Source: Rhizobium sp. SEMIA4064 (GTDB lineage: Bacteria; Pseudomonadota; Alphaproteobacteria; Rhizobiales; Rhizobiaceae). Taken from it: DNA of 64,000 nucleotides. How positions within the stretch are numbered: the stretch's first letter is position 1; each line of letters begins with the position of its first letter. A program made the position numbers and the translations under genes. Of the stretch, positions 1 to 8,935 are shown in pieces. Location of the stretch: contig NZ_PYJN01000016.1 in the NCBI RefSeq assembly GCF_003025035.1, positions 62,001-126,000 on the forward strand, in the 5' to 3' direction. The notes under the pieces were generated by a model. The model saw nothing but the letters and a program-made list of their open reading frames with translations, did no database searches and had not been told where the DNA came from.

Positions 1-112
1 TCCGCTGCGCATGTTCCAGACCGTCCAACCCGCCCACGACCATGTTTCGCTTGAGTTGATCAAGCTCATGCTTTTTGGCGAGAAGTTGCTCCGCGTCTTG
101 GGACGGCGTCAT
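1..112 (-). CDS. partial CDS cut by the window edge, unrecognised
   Basis: An open reading frame begins with ATG at 112 and runs off the left edge (37 codons visible, no stop). The peptide starts MTPSQDAEQLLAKKHELDQL and continues with a short amphipathic stretch. The L-x-x-K-x-x-LD-x-L pattern faintly recalls the N-terminus of some Fic-domain proteins, but too little is visible to name it. It is on the same strand as ttcA and lies 73 bases downstream of the ttcA stop. No strong ribosome-binding site is visible. Confidence 0.45.
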   Translation of the reverse strand, partial: MTPSQDAEQLLAKKHELDQLKRNMVVGGLDGLEHAQR

Positions 113-185
113 GACGGACTGCTTTCGAATTTCGACGATCCGATTGTAGGTTAGACGGAAAAAGCGCCGAGAACCATCGCCTTAT

Positions 186-1061
186 CTATTCCGGCTTCGC
201 AGTCATCAGCGCAGCAAAATCAAACAGCTTGGGGTCCAGCAGATGCGACGGGTTCACATGCGCCAGCGCCCGCAGCATCGTATCCTTGCGGCCGGGCATG
301 CTACGTTCGATATCGGCCAGCATGTCCTTCATCGCATTGCGCTGCAGACCGTCCTGCGAACCGCAGAGATCGCAGGGGATGATCGGAAACTGCATGGCGG
401 CGGCAAACTTGGCGAGATCGTCTTCGGCGGCATAGGCGAGCGGACGCAGCACCATCAGGTCGCCCTCGTCGTTCAAGAGCTTCGCCGGCATCGAGGCCAG
501 CCGACCGCCGTGGAAGAAATTCATGAAGAAGGTTTCGAGGATATCCTCACGATGATGACCGAGCACCAGGGCGTCACAGCCCTCTTCACGGGCGATGCGA
601 TAAAGATTGCCGCGGCGCAGGCGCGAACAGAGTGAGCAATAGGTGGCGCCCTCCGGCACCTTTTCCTTCACGATCGAATAGGTGTCGCGATATTCGATCC
701 GGTGTTCGACACCGATCTTCGTCAGATACTCCGGCAGTATATGCTTCGGGAAATTCGGCTGCCCCTGATCGAGATTGCAGGCGATCAACTCGACCGGCAG
801 CAGGCCGCGCCATTTGAGATCGAGCAGGATAGACAGCAACCCATAGGAATCCTTACCGCCGGACAGACCGACGAGCCAACGCTTCTGGCCCTTCAGCATC
901 TGGAAATCTTCGAGCGCCTGACGCACCTGACGCAGCAGGCGCTTGCGCAGCTTATTGAAGGAGACCGACCGCGGCGCGTCGGCAAACAGCGGATGGACGG
1001 CACCATGGCCATCCTCGGCTTCGATATCGAGCTCGTCCGCTACCGTCGTTGCGATATTCAT
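186..1061 (-). CDS. ttcA: tRNA 2-thiocytidine(32) synthetase TtcA
   Basis: ATP- and iron-sulfur-dependent enzyme that thiolates cytidine 32 in tRNA in the cytoplasm. The 291-residue product has the PP-loop SGGKDS at residues 67-72, which adenylates the base. It also has the CSLC pair and a later CDLCGS motif that supply the Fe-S cluster cysteines, and the conserved [11 protein letters not shown] segment. Length is slightly below the E. coli enzyme (about 311). It stands alone, 60 bases downstream of glsA on the same strand. Family recognition is firm; the exact start (ATG at 1061) is not backed by a strong ribosome-binding site. Confidence 0.95.
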   Translation of the reverse strand: MNIATTVADELDIEAEDGHGAVHPLFADAPRSVSFNKLRKRLLRQVRQALEDFQMLKGQKRWLVGLSGGKDSYGLLSILLDLKWRGLLPVELIACNLDQGQPNFPKHILPEYLTKIGVEHRIEYRDTYSIVKEKVPEGATYCSLCSRLRRGNLYRIAREEGCDALVLGHHREDILETFFMNFFHGGRLASMPAKLLNDEGDLMVLRPLAYAAEDDLAKFAAAMQFPIIPCDLCGSQDGLQRNAMKDMLADIERSMPGRKDTMLRALAHVNPSHLLDPKLFDFAALMTAKPE

Positions 1062-1121
1062 CTTGTCATACCTCGGGCTTCGCCACGCTGATACCAGAAA
1101 GCAAGGCGGGAAGACACCATA

Positions 1122-2051
1122 TCAATCACCGAAGACCGACCATCCGGTACGTGCGGCGAGCATTTCCAGCGCCACCGCACCAAGCTGCGAATTGCCGACC
1201 TTGTTCAGCCCCGGCGACCAGACCGCGATCGAACCGATACCCGGCGCCACCGCGAGAATGCCGCCACCGACGCCGCTCTTGCCGGGCAAGCCGACATGAT
1301 AGGCGAAATCGCCGGAGCCGTCATAATGGCCGCATGTCAGCATCAGCGCATTGATGCGTCGCGCCCTCTTCGGCGATACGACGGAATGGCCGGTGATCGG
1401 ATTGGTGCCGCGAGCCGCGAGATAAAGGCCCGCCTTGGCCAGTTGCTCGCAACTCATCGACAGAGCGCATTGATGGAAATAGACGCCGAGTACGTGCTCC
1501 ACAGGATGATCGAGATTGCCATAGGCGCGCATGAAATTGGCGAGCGCGACGTTACGGTAACCGGTCTGCGTCTCCGAGCGCGCCACCTTATCGTCAATGG
1601 TGATCGACTCGTCGTCGGCGACGTAGCGCACGAAGCGCAACAACTCACCGATCGCCTCCCGTGGCGCATGGCCGGAGAGCACGATATCGCTGACGGCGAT
1701 CGCACCGGCATTGATGAAGGGATTGCGCGGAATTCCCTCCTCCCGCTCAAGCTGGACGATAGAATTGAAGGCCGTACCGGAAGGTTCGCGCCCGACGCGC
1801 TTCCATAGGCTTTCACCCACCTTGCCAAGCGCCAAGGTCAGCATGAAGACCTTGGAAATGCTCTGAATGGAAAAGGGAATATCGGCGTCGCCGATGCTGC
1901 GGACATTGCCGTCCACCGTCGCGATCGCCATTCCGAACTGGTTCGGATCGACCTTGGCGAGCTCCGGAATATAGTCGGCGACCTTGCCTTCGCCGAGGCG
2001 CGGCAAAAGCTCCGCATGGATGCTGTCGAGAATTGCCTGCAAATCGCTCAT
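1122..2051 (-). CDS. glsA: glutaminase A
   Basis: Hydrolyses L-glutamine to glutamate and ammonia. The product (309 residues) is full length for the serine-dependent, beta-lactamase-fold glutaminase family. The catalytic SxxK pair is at S64/K67 (SIQSISKVF), followed by NPFINAGAI and later GGHxxGSGDF-like and PGKSGVGGG segments. ATG at 2051 is preferred over an upstream in-frame start at 2255 because the extension would run through the rpsD terminator and the end of rpsD and has no family similarity. The gene follows rpsD on the same strand but is separated from it by that terminator. Confidence 0.95.
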   Translation of the reverse strand: MSDLQAILDSIHAELLPRLGEGKVADYIPELAKVDPNQFGMAIATVDGNVRSIGDADIPFSIQSISKVFMLTLALGKVGESLWKRVGREPSGTAFNSIVQLEREEGIPRNPFINAGAIAVSDIVLSGHAPREAIGELLRFVRYVADDESITIDDKVARSETQTGYRNVALANFMRAYGNLDHPVEHVLGVYFHQCALSMSCEQLAKAGLYLAARGTNPITGHSVVSPKRARRINALMLTCGHYDGSGDFAYHVGLPGKSGVGGGILAVAPGIGSIAVWSPGLNKVGNSQLGAVALEMLAARTGWSVFGD

Positions 2052-2060
2052 CGGCCGCTC

Positions 2061-2097
2061 CAAAGACAAAAAAGCCGCTCGAAAAGAGCGGCTTTTG
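2061..2097 (-). terminator. rho-independent terminator of rpsD
   Basis: Read on the minus strand, a stem AAAAGCCGCTC / GAGCGGCTTTT with a short loop is followed by a run of T. It starts about 25 bases after the rpsD stop and ends just before the glsA start at 2051. Confidence 0.85.
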
Positions 2098-2121
2098 CAT
2101 TCGTAAGAAGATATCCGCCTA

Positions 2122-2739
2122 TTAACGCGAATAGAATTCGACGACCAGATGCGGTTCCATGACGACCGGATACGGTACATCGCCGAGGGCCGGAACGCGA
2201 GCGAAGGTCGCAACCATCTTATTGTGGTCGGCTTCGACGTAGTCCGGAACGTCACGCTCAGCGAGGCTAACAGCTTCCAGAACGGTCACGAGCTGCTTCG
2301 ACTTTTCGCGAACTTCGATAACGTCGCCGGCCTTGCAGCGGTAAGAACCGATGTTGACGCGAACGCCGTTCACCGTGACGTGGCCATGGTTGACGAACTG
2401 ACGGGCAGCGAAAACGGTCGGAACGAACTTGGCGCGGTAGACGATCGCGTCGAGGCGCGATTCGAGCAGGCCGATCAGGTTTTCCGAAGTGTCGCCCTTG
2501 CGGCGGTTAGCTTCATCGAAGATGGCACGGAACTGCTTTTCACGCAGGTCGCCGTAGTAGCCCTTCAGCTTCTGCTTTGCGCGGAGCTGCACGCCGAAGT
2601 CGGAGAGCTTGCCCTTGCGGCGCTGGCCGTGCTGGCCCGGGCCGTATTCGCGGCGGTTGACCGGAGACTTCGGACGGCCCCAGATGTTTTCGCCCATACG
2701 GCGGTCAATTTTGTATTTGGACGATTCGCGCTTGCTCAT
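2122..2739 (-). CDS. rpsD: 30S ribosomal protein S4
   Basis: Primary 16S rRNA-binding protein that nucleates assembly of the 30S body. The 205-residue product begins [16 protein letters not shown] and carries the S4 N-terminal domain (residues about 1-95) and an S4 RNA-binding domain (about 95-155, [11 protein letters not shown] through [10 protein letters not shown]). The start at 2739 has AAGGAAAT directly upstream at good spacing; an in-frame upstream ATG at 2838 is rejected. It is monocistronic, with its own promoter about 170 bases upstream and a strong terminator downstream. This is typical of alphaproteobacteria, where rpsD lies outside the main ribosomal operons. Confidence 0.98.
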   Translation of the reverse strand: MSKRESSKYKIDRRMGENIWGRPKSPVNRREYGPGQHGQRRKGKLSDFGVQLRAKQKLKGYYGDLREKQFRAIFDEANRRKGDTSENLIGLLESRLDAIVYRAKFVPTVFAARQFVNHGHVTVNGVRVNIGSYRCKAGDVIEVREKSKQLVTVLEAVSLAERDVPDYVEADHNKMVATFARVPALGDVPYPVVMEPHLVVEFYSR

Positions 2740-2909
2740 CGCATTTCCTTTCAAAGTGTTGTAGCGGCCCGTTGCCGAACCGCGAAGGAAACACGCCCTC
2801 CTCTGAACCCCTTTTGCGAGCTCTGACAGGTTTCTCACGTTAGCGAACGGACGAAACCACGGGACATGTCAAATGAAACACCGGACATTTCTGCCCGGCG
2901 TTGGCGCGG

Positions 2910-2938
2910 TCTCTAAGGGGTCGTCATGAAAATGTCAA
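2910..2938 (-). promoter_or_regulatory. sigma-70-type promoter of rpsD
   Basis: On the minus strand TTGACA (2938-2933), a 17-base spacer and TAGAGA (2915-2910) form a near-consensus housekeeping promoter. Transcription would start near 2903, giving a leader of about 165 bases before the rpsD ATG at 2739. Seen directly; activity is inferred. Confidence 0.7.
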
Positions 2939-2972
2939 CAGCGCCAAACGCGCTTTGCGGAGAATACGACAG

Positions 2973-4490
2973 TTATTCCGCCGCCGCCTGCTCCCCGCCA
3001 TGGACGTCGGGCGCATTGGCGTCACCCGGCGTAGTCTGGCAGCCGATGTCCGGGAATGCGACGATGCGCTTGCCGGAAAAATCCGTGTGGACGACGACGC
3101 TGCCCTGTTCTTCGAAATAGCTGAGCAGGCGCCGGGCGCGACGGGCCGAGTGGGTGCCGTAGGCACGGGCTATGCGGGCGTCGGAGGGGCATGGCTCGCC
3201 ACAAACGGCCGCCTTGGCAAGCAGCAGGAAGACGCCCTGGAGATCGTCGGTGACACCGGAGGAGAGCGACAGAGCTGTCGCCCAGGCGTCAGTCGCCATC
3301 GTCGCCTCATCGGCACCAGAGCGTACGATGGCAACGCGGCGGCGAAACTCCGGCAGCGATATCGGCACACCCGGCACGCGACGCATACGCAGCCGGACAA
3401 GGAATTCCTGATAGAGCACTGAATCGGTGCGGAAGGCCGAGGCTGGATCATCGAGGATTTCGGAGAGTACGGCACTCACCCTCGCCTCGCGGTCCTCAGC
3501 CGACAATTCCGGCTGGCTCACCTTCGGTTCAGCCGGCGCAGCACTGGCAGCAGGCGCTGAGCGCGAGAGCTCCGCCAGAATATCCGTCGTCGGACGCGGT
3601 GCCGGCGTGGCGCGGCGAATGGCCGGCCGTGAGAATTCCTCCGGATCCGGCGTGAAGATCAAATCCTCCACATCCTGCGGCGCGTCCGGCAACGGCATCA
3701 GCTTGGGGCTAGAGGAGCGCGCCGAGGTTTCGACCGTGCCGATGGTGATTGGCAGCGGCCGACGCGACAGCGCCGGACCGAGCGCTACGAAATTGCCCCG
3801 CTTCAGGTCGCGGAACATTTCCGCCTGTCGTCGGTCCATGCCGAGCAGGTCGGCCGCACGGGCCATGTCGATATCCAGAAAGGTGCGGCCCATCAGGAAA
3901 TTCGAGGCCTCGGCCGCAACGTTCTTGGCAAGCTTGGCGAGGCGTTGTGTGGCGATGACGCCGGCCAGTCCGCGCTTGCGGCCGCGGCACATCAGGTTGG
4001 TCATGGCGCCCAGCGACATCTTGCGCGCATCTTCCGAGACGTCGCCGCCGACCGAGGGGGCAAACATCTGCGCCTCGTCGACGACGACGAGCACTGGATA
4101 CCAATATTCGCGATCGGCATCGAACATGCCGTTCAAGAAGGCGGCGGCGGCACGCATCTGTTGCTCGATGTCGAGCCCTTCCAGCGTCAGAACGCAGGAG
4201 ACGCGATGCTGGCGGATGCGGTTGGCGATCCCGGCAAGTTCAGCCTCGGTGCGCTCGCCATCCACCACCAGATGGCCGAACTTGTCAGCCAGCGTGACGA
4301 AATCCCCCTCGGGATCGATGATGACCTGCTGCACCCATTGCGCCGATTGCTCCAGCAGACGCCGCAACAGATGCGATTTTCCGGAACCGGAATTGCCCTG
4401 CACGAGGAGACGCGTTGCCAGCAGTTCCTCGATATCGAGTTGGGCGCTGGTCCCGCCGGACGCCGTTCCCATGTCGATGCCGACCTGCAA
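2973..4490 (-). CDS. HerA/FtsK-like ATPase (DUF87, AAA)
   Basis: Putative ATP-driven DNA- or protein-translocating ATPase of the HerA superfamily. The 505-residue product has a Walker A motif GNSGSGKS at residues 32-39, a Walker B motif VLVVVDEAQ near 130, a conserved ATQR sensor segment (GVIATQRLAKL), a basic proline/serine-rich linker, and a C-terminal region that may be winged-helix. I place the start at TTG 4490 (M-QVGIDMG) because AAAGGGG lies seven bases upstream. The ATG at 4532 has no usable ribosome-binding site, and an internal ATG at 4472 is a further possibility. No nuclease partner such as NurA is adjacent, so its process is unknown. It ends 34 bases before the rpsD promoter. Confidence 0.8.
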   Translation of the reverse strand: MQVGIDMGTASGGTSAQLDIEELLATRLLVQGNSGSGKSHLLRRLLEQSAQWVQQVIIDPEGDFVTLADKFGHLVVDGERTEAELAGIANRIRQHRVSCVLTLEGLDIEQQMRAAAAFLNGMFDADREYWYPVLVVVDEAQMFAPSVGGDVSEDARKMSLGAMTNLMCRGRKRGLAGVIATQRLAKLAKNVAAEASNFLMGRTFLDIDMARAADLLGMDRRQAEMFRDLKRGNFVALGPALSRRPLPITIGTVETSARSSSPKLMPLPDAPQDVEDLIFTPDPEEFSRPAIRRATPAPRPTTDILAELSRSAPAASAAPAEPKVSQPELSAEDREARVSAVLSEILDDPASAFRTDSVLYQEFLVRLRMRRVPGVPISLPEFRRRVAIVRSGADEATMATDAWATALSLSSGVTDDLQGVFLLLAKAAVCGEPCPSDARIARAYGTHSARRARRLLSYFEEQGSVVVHTDFSGKRIVAFPDIGCQTTPGDANAPDVHGGEQAAAE

Positions 4491-4618
4491 TGCACTACCC
4501 CTTTGACAAGACTCAGATGTGAAGGCGCCCATCTTTCAGAAACGGGGCACCTCCGTCTATCAAAGATTTCCAGGCTTCGCGCCCGTGGATTGAAAAAACC
4601 CACAGGCGATTGCTGATA

Positions 4619-5764
4619 TCAGCGGAACCGAATATTGGCCCGCGACAGCTCGCTGACCGAGGTGCATCCCATCAGCTTCATGTCGCGCTCGATCTCGGTG
4701 CGCAAATGCCGTAGCGCGCGCTCCACACCCGCCTGACCGGCAGCGGCCAGCGGATAGAGATAGAAGCGGCCGATACCGACAGCCTTTGCGCCGAGCGACA
4801 GGGCCTTCAGGACATGCGTGCCGCGTTGGATGCCGCCATCCATCATCACATCGATGCGGTCACCGACGGCATCGGCGATCTCCGCTAGTTGGTCGAAGGC
4901 GGAGCGCGAGCCGTCCAATTGCCGGCCGCCATGGTTCGAAAGCACGATGCCCGTGCATCCGATATCGACCGCACGCTTGGCGTCCTCCACCGACATGATG
5001 CCCTTCAGGCAGAACTGCCCGTTCCAGTGCTTCACCATTTCGGCGACATCGTTCCAGTTCATCGACGGATCAAGCATCTCGGTGAAATACTTGCCGATCG
5101 ACATGGCGCCGCCGCTCATGTCCACATGCTCCTCGAGCTGTGGCAGGCGGAATTTCTCGTGCGTGAGATAGTTCAGCGCCCAGGCAGGCTTGATGGCGAA
5201 CTGGGTGACACCAGCCAGATTGAGCTTGAACGGAATGGAGAATCCGGTGCGAAGATCACGCTCGCGATTGCCGCCGGTAATGCTGTCGACCGTCAGCATC
5301 ATTACGTTGACGCCGGCATCCTTCGCGCGCTCCATCATCGCGCGGTTCAGCCCGCGATCCCTGTGGAAATAGAACTGGTAAACCTGGGGCCCCGGATACT
5401 TCTTGCGGATTTCTTCGAGGCTGACGGTGCCGAGCGACGAAACGCCGAACATTGTGCCGAGCGAAGAGGCTGCGGCTGCAACCGCATTCTCGCCCTCATG
5501 ATGGAACAGCCGCTGCAACGCCGTCGGCGAGCAATAGAAGGGGGTAGCGAGCTTTTGTCCCATGACGGTGACAGACATGTCGATCTCGCTGACGCCGCGC
5601 AGGACGTTGGGAACGAGATCGCAGCTTTCGAAGCTCGACGTATTTCGCCGCAGCGTCACTTCGTCGTCGGCTGCGCCGTCGATATAGTTGAAGATCGGGC
5701 CGGGAAGACGCTTTTTCGCGAGAAGGCGAAAATCATGGAAGTTGTGGCAATCACGCAGACGCAT
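4619..5764 (-). CDS. lldD: FMN-dependent L-lactate dehydrogenase (alpha-hydroxy acid oxidase family)
   Basis: Oxidises L-lactate to pyruvate at the inner membrane face, passing electrons to the quinone pool. The 381-residue TIM-barrel protein carries the family active-site signature SNHGGRQLDG with the catalytic His, the FMN-binding MMDGGIQRG and GIGRFYLYPLAAAGQAGV segments, and an N-terminal PGPIFNYIDGAADDE. The start at 5764 (MRLRDCHNF) has GAGG at proper spacing and is preferred over an ATG-less upstream extension to 5800. No lldR or lldP neighbour is visible, so substrate is inferred from family; related 2-hydroxy acids are possible. Confidence 0.88.
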   Translation of the reverse strand: MRLRDCHNFHDFRLLAKKRLPGPIFNYIDGAADDEVTLRRNTSSFESCDLVPNVLRGVSEIDMSVTVMGQKLATPFYCSPTALQRLFHHEGENAVAAAASSLGTMFGVSSLGTVSLEEIRKKYPGPQVYQFYFHRDRGLNRAMMERAKDAGVNVMMLTVDSITGGNRERDLRTGFSIPFKLNLAGVTQFAIKPAWALNYLTHEKFRLPQLEEHVDMSGGAMSIGKYFTEMLDPSMNWNDVAEMVKHWNGQFCLKGIMSVEDAKRAVDIGCTGIVLSNHGGRQLDGSRSAFDQLAEIADAVGDRIDVMMDGGIQRGTHVLKALSLGAKAVGIGRFYLYPLAAAGQAGVERALRHLRTEIERDMKLMGCTSVSELSRANIRFR

Positions 5765-5852
5765 GGCTTGCCTCGACAACGACACTGCAATCATTCTCAA
5801 AAGACATCAAATATCGACCTCCCAATAGTCCGCCGCTCAGTCCGATCGTGAA

Positions 5853-6320
5853 TTACATCCGGTGCAAGCGTGCTTCCCACTTGTAAAGCACATCCGGCTC
5901 CTTTTCCTCATTGCCTGCCCCGTCAGACTCGTCAACTGCGAAGAAGCCGTGTTTCTCGTAAAAGCGGCGTGAAGGCTCATTTCTCTTGAATGTCCAGAGC
6001 GATAGAACTGGATAGGTCGATTTTGCGATATCGAGCAGGCGGCTGCCGATGCCACGTCCCTGCGCCTCGGGCAGAACATAAAGCTGGTCGATCCAATCCT
6101 CGAGAAAGGCGATGACGCCGACGAGGCGGCCACCCTCTTCCGCACCCCAGATTTGGCAATCCTTGAAGACCACCGCCCTCCAGAAGCCGACATCCTCTTC
6201 CGGCGTGTGAAGTCCGGCAAGCGTCGGCAGCCGCTCGTTGAAGGAAGCGCGGTGGACGGCCGCAGCCGCCGGCATGTCCGCGAGATCGAGTTTACGCAAC
6301 GAAACCTTGTCAGTCATCAT
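5853..6320 (-). CDS. GNAT family N-acetyltransferase
   Basis: A 155-residue acyl-CoA-dependent acetyltransferase. The acetyl-CoA loop is visible as EAQGRGIGSRLLD (motif A, Q/R-x-x-G-x-G/A), followed by a Tyr-containing RRFYEKHGF (motif B). The substrate cannot be told from sequence. The start ATG at 6320 overlaps the murI stop as TGATG, so it is translationally coupled to murI. In-frame sequence further upstream lies inside murI and is not coding in this frame. Third gene of the trmJ-murI-GNAT run. Confidence 0.85.
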   Translation of the reverse strand: MMTDKVSLRKLDLADMPAAAAVHRASFNERLPTLAGLHTPEEDVGFWRAVVFKDCQIWGAEEGGRLVGVIAFLEDWIDQLYVLPEAQGRGIGSRLLDIAKSTYPVLSLWTFKRNEPSRRFYEKHGFFAVDESDGAGNEEKEPDVLYKWEARLHRM

Positions 6321-7120
6321 CAAGCCTTGAGCCCAAAACCCTGCATCAGCCGGCGGGTGGGGAAATCCGGCGCACCGGAGGTGAAGACGGCAAAATCGAA
6401 ATTGTCTGGATGCACGGCATCGGCCACCTGCTGCACCAGGCTGCGGGCACGGCGTGCGATCGCTTCGGCAGGATCGAGCCAATCGACCGGCCAGGGCGCC
6501 AGCCGGCGGAAGATATTGGCCATGAAGGGATAGTGCGTACAGGCGAGCACGACGATATCGGTCTTCCGCCCTTCCTTCTCGACGAAACACTGGTCGATTT
6601 CGGAGCGAACGGCATCATCCGAGACGGCATCGCCACGAATATAGGCTTCGGCCATGCGCGCCAGATTCTCGGAACCGACCAGACGGACATGGCATTGGGT
6701 CGCAAAGGACTGGATGAGATCGCGCGTGTAGGCCCGTTTGACAGTGCCCGGCGTCGCCAATACCGAAACCAGCCCCGAGCGCGTGCGCTCTGCAGCCGGT
6801 TTAATCGCCGGCACGGTGCCCACAAAGGTCATCTGCGGAAAGGCGGCGCGCAGATCGGCGCCCGCGAGCGTGAAGGCCGTGTTGCAGGCGATAATGCAGA
6901 TTTCGGGATCGTGGTCCGTGAGTAGCTTGGCGAAGAGGCTGACGATGCGCTCCCGCAAGGCCTGTTCTTCCCAGCCGCCGTAGGGAAAGCCGGCATCGTC
7001 GGCGACATAGATGAAACCACGCTCCGGCATCAGCACACGGGCTTCCCGCAGCACGGTCAGCCCGCCGATGCCCGAATCGAAGATTAGAATGGGTTTCAGC
7101 TCATTCGCCGTTGCTGTCAT
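6320..7120 (-). CDS. murI: glutamate racemase
   Basis: Interconverts L- and D-glutamate to supply D-Glu for peptidoglycan. The 266-residue product has the two catalytic cysteines in ACNTA (C79) and ACTHYP (C194), plus the N-terminal FDSGIGG with D15. It overlaps the end of trmJ by 20 bases and is coupled to the downstream acetyltransferase through TGATG. The three genes therefore probably form one transcript. Length is normal for the family. Confidence 0.95.
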   Translation of the reverse strand: MTATANELKPILIFDSGIGGLTVLREARVLMPERGFIYVADDAGFPYGGWEEQALRERIVSLFAKLLTDHDPEICIIACNTAFTLAGADLRAAFPQMTFVGTVPAIKPAAERTRSGLVSVLATPGTVKRAYTRDLIQSFATQCHVRLVGSENLARMAEAYIRGDAVSDDAVRSEIDQCFVEKEGRKTDIVVLACTHYPFMANIFRRLAPWPVDWLDPAEAIARRARSLVQQVADAVHPDNFDFAVFTSGAPDFPTRRLMQGFGLKA

Positions 7121-7943
7121 CGCTTGTGGTTTCCTTGGGCGCAGCAGAGGATCGGGGGTGCGAGCCGCTGCCGCGCGGAGATTTGCGCGAGAAGCGGTCG
7201 AGGGACGAGATCACACCGCGCAGGACGCTGATTTCCTGTTCCGTAAACGCCCGGCGCGAGAGGACTGCGCGCAGATTGTCGACCATTTTCGGCTTTTTCC
7301 CGGCAGGATGGAAATAGTTGCGCGCATCCAATGCTTCTTCGAGTTGATCGAACAGGCCGAAGAGCTGCTCCTTGGTGGAAGGCCGCTGTCCCACCGCCTG
7401 GAAGGGCACGGCTCCCAGATCCTCCATGCCGGATTTCATCCACTCATAGGACATCAGCAGCACCGCTTGTGCGATGTTCAGCGAGGCGAAAGCGGGGTTG
7501 ACGGGAAAGGTCACGATCTCGTCGGCAAGCGCCACTTCTTCGTTGGTCAGCCCCCAGCGCTCGCGGCCGAAGAGAATGCCGGTGCCCTCGCCGGCTGAAA
7601 ATCTCGCCCGCAGCGTTTCGGCGGCGGCGACCGGAGAGCGCACGGGCTTATAGCCATCGCGTTCACGCGCGGTCGTGGCGTAGACGAAATTGAGATCGGC
7701 GATCGCCTGCTCCAGCGTGTCGTAGACTTTGGTCGCCTCGATGATGTGATCGGCCTTGGAGGCGGTCGCCTGCGCCCTCTCATTCGGCCAGCCGTCGCGC
7801 GGATTGACGAGGCGCAATTCCGCCAGGCCGAAATTTGCCATGGCGCGGGCCACCATGCCGATATTCTCGCCCATCTGCGGCTCGACCAGAATAATGGCCG
7901 GCCCTTCGGCTAGAAGTTGACGCTCGCTATTGGTACCTGCCAT
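7101..7943 (-). CDS. trmJ: TrmJ-type tRNA/rRNA 2'-O-methyltransferase (SPOUT, TrmH family group 1)
   Basis: AdoMet-dependent methyltransferase predicted to modify the 2'-hydroxyl at position 32/34 of tRNA. The 280-residue product shows the SPOUT motifs: [17 protein letters not shown] near the N-terminus (motif 1), [15 protein letters not shown] (motif 2) and [18 protein letters not shown] (motif 3). A charged, low-complexity tail follows after about residue 250. The start at 7943 (MAGTNSERQ) is preferred; GGGGAT precedes it, and 7979 is an alternative. It leads the trmJ-murI-GNAT run. The exact RNA target is inferred from family. Confidence 0.88.
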   Translation of the reverse strand: MAGTNSERQLLAEGPAIILVEPQMGENIGMVARAMANFGLAELRLVNPRDGWPNERAQATASKADHIIEATKVYDTLEQAIADLNFVYATTARERDGYKPVRSPVAAAETLRARFSAGEGTGILFGRERWGLTNEEVALADEIVTFPVNPAFASLNIAQAVLLMSYEWMKSGMEDLGAVPFQAVGQRPSTKEQLFGLFDQLEEALDARNYFHPAGKKPKMVDNLRAVLSRRAFTEQEISVLRGVISSLDRFSRKSPRGSGSHPRSSAAPKETTSDDSNGE

Positions 7944-8112
7944 GAACTCAAATCCCCAGGCGGTAAGCATACCGCTCAAACAAGGGCCGGAATAGCGGCG
8001 CGAGCCTCAATCGGCAAGGGAGAAGTCGGTTATCGGCACCGATTGGGCCGTGGCTGTAGTCGGCAATGCCGCTATCGTCCGGCGAGATAAGGCCCCGCCG
8101 GCGATAAGCTGA

Positions 8113-8700
8113 TCATTGCGGCTGGTCCTGCTGTGGCGTCTGATCCGTCGGCTGCTGTTGCTGCTGCTTGACGATGTCCTGCATGACCGACTTCAGCGAA
8201 TTGGTTTGGCCGGCATCATCGACCGTGATGATGTCATCGATGACGGGCTTTCCAGCCTCCTTAATGACTTCGAAGCGCACGGTGGTCGTTTTCTGGTAGT
8301 CAGCTTCGGTGCCCATACAGACGGATTTCTTGAAGGTGGCGATCACCTCCGTCGTGTCGCCTTTCGGCGGTTGCGGGGCAATGTTCAGCTCCTGCAATGG
8401 GCATGCATCCTGTCCGCCGACGATGACATCATAATCGAAGGGCGAAATACCGTCTTCATCGGCAGCGGGGAACTGTGCCGCCGCCTGGTATTTCGCAATG
8501 AAATCCTTGCTATAGAGATCCTTCAGCTTGCTCTCGTCGAAAATATCCTGCCAGTCGCTGTCACCACCTGCCCAATTGGACACGGTCGCATCCATCACCG
8601 TCTTGACCGGCGTCATCGCGTCGGCTGCCGCGGCCGAATTGGCGCCTAGCGAGAGCGGAAGGAAGACGGCGAGAAGCGCGGCAGCGGCAATTTTTTGCAT
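8113..8700 (-). CDS. secreted hypothetical protein with Gln-rich tail
   Basis: A 195-residue protein starting at ATG 8700 with a clear Sec signal peptide (MQKIAAAALLAVFLPLSLGA, cleavage near ANSAAAA-D). The mature part has two cysteines (VGGQDACPL and KKSVCMG) that may form a periplasmic disulfide. The last 20 residues are almost all Q, P, D and T. I recognise no domain. The 169 bases between its stop and trmJ hold no gene. A longer reading to 8790 is rejected because it buries the signal peptide. Confidence 0.72.
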   Translation of the reverse strand: MQKIAAAALLAVFLPLSLGANSAAAADAMTPVKTVMDATVSNWAGGDSDWQDIFDESKLKDLYSKDFIAKYQAAAQFPAADEDGISPFDYDVIVGGQDACPLQELNIAPQPPKGDTTEVIATFKKSVCMGTEADYQKTTTVRFEVIKEAGKPVIDDIITVDDAGQTNSLKSVMQDIVKQQQQQPTDQTPQQDQPQ

Positions 8701-8843
8701 GATAAAAATCCGTGATGATCGGCGAAGCGTTCGCGCGACATTAGTCGCATCCAGCACTTTGGCAATGGCCCGGACCTGAAAAGCATGCATCGCGATGAAG
8801 TGGGCGTGATCGGCAAAAACGCCGTTTCAGCGCCTCTATCGGC

Positions 8844-8872
8844 TTTGCGTTCCGGACTTGCGGTGCTATAGC
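8844..8872 (+). promoter_or_regulatory. possible promoter of icd
   Basis: TTTGCG at 8844-8849, a 17-base spacer and TATAGC at 8867-8872 lie 64 bases before the icd start. The -10 is good, the -35 weak; this is a tentative match only. Confidence 0.35.
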
Positions 8873-8935
8873 CCTCGGGACTTCATATCACTCACTGGGA
8901 CATCCGGTCCCCATCAGCTTAAACGAGGCAGAAGC

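Noticed and set aside
1122..2255. Longer glsA start at 2255
   Set aside because: The extra 68 residues run through the rpsD terminator and coding region and have no family similarity.
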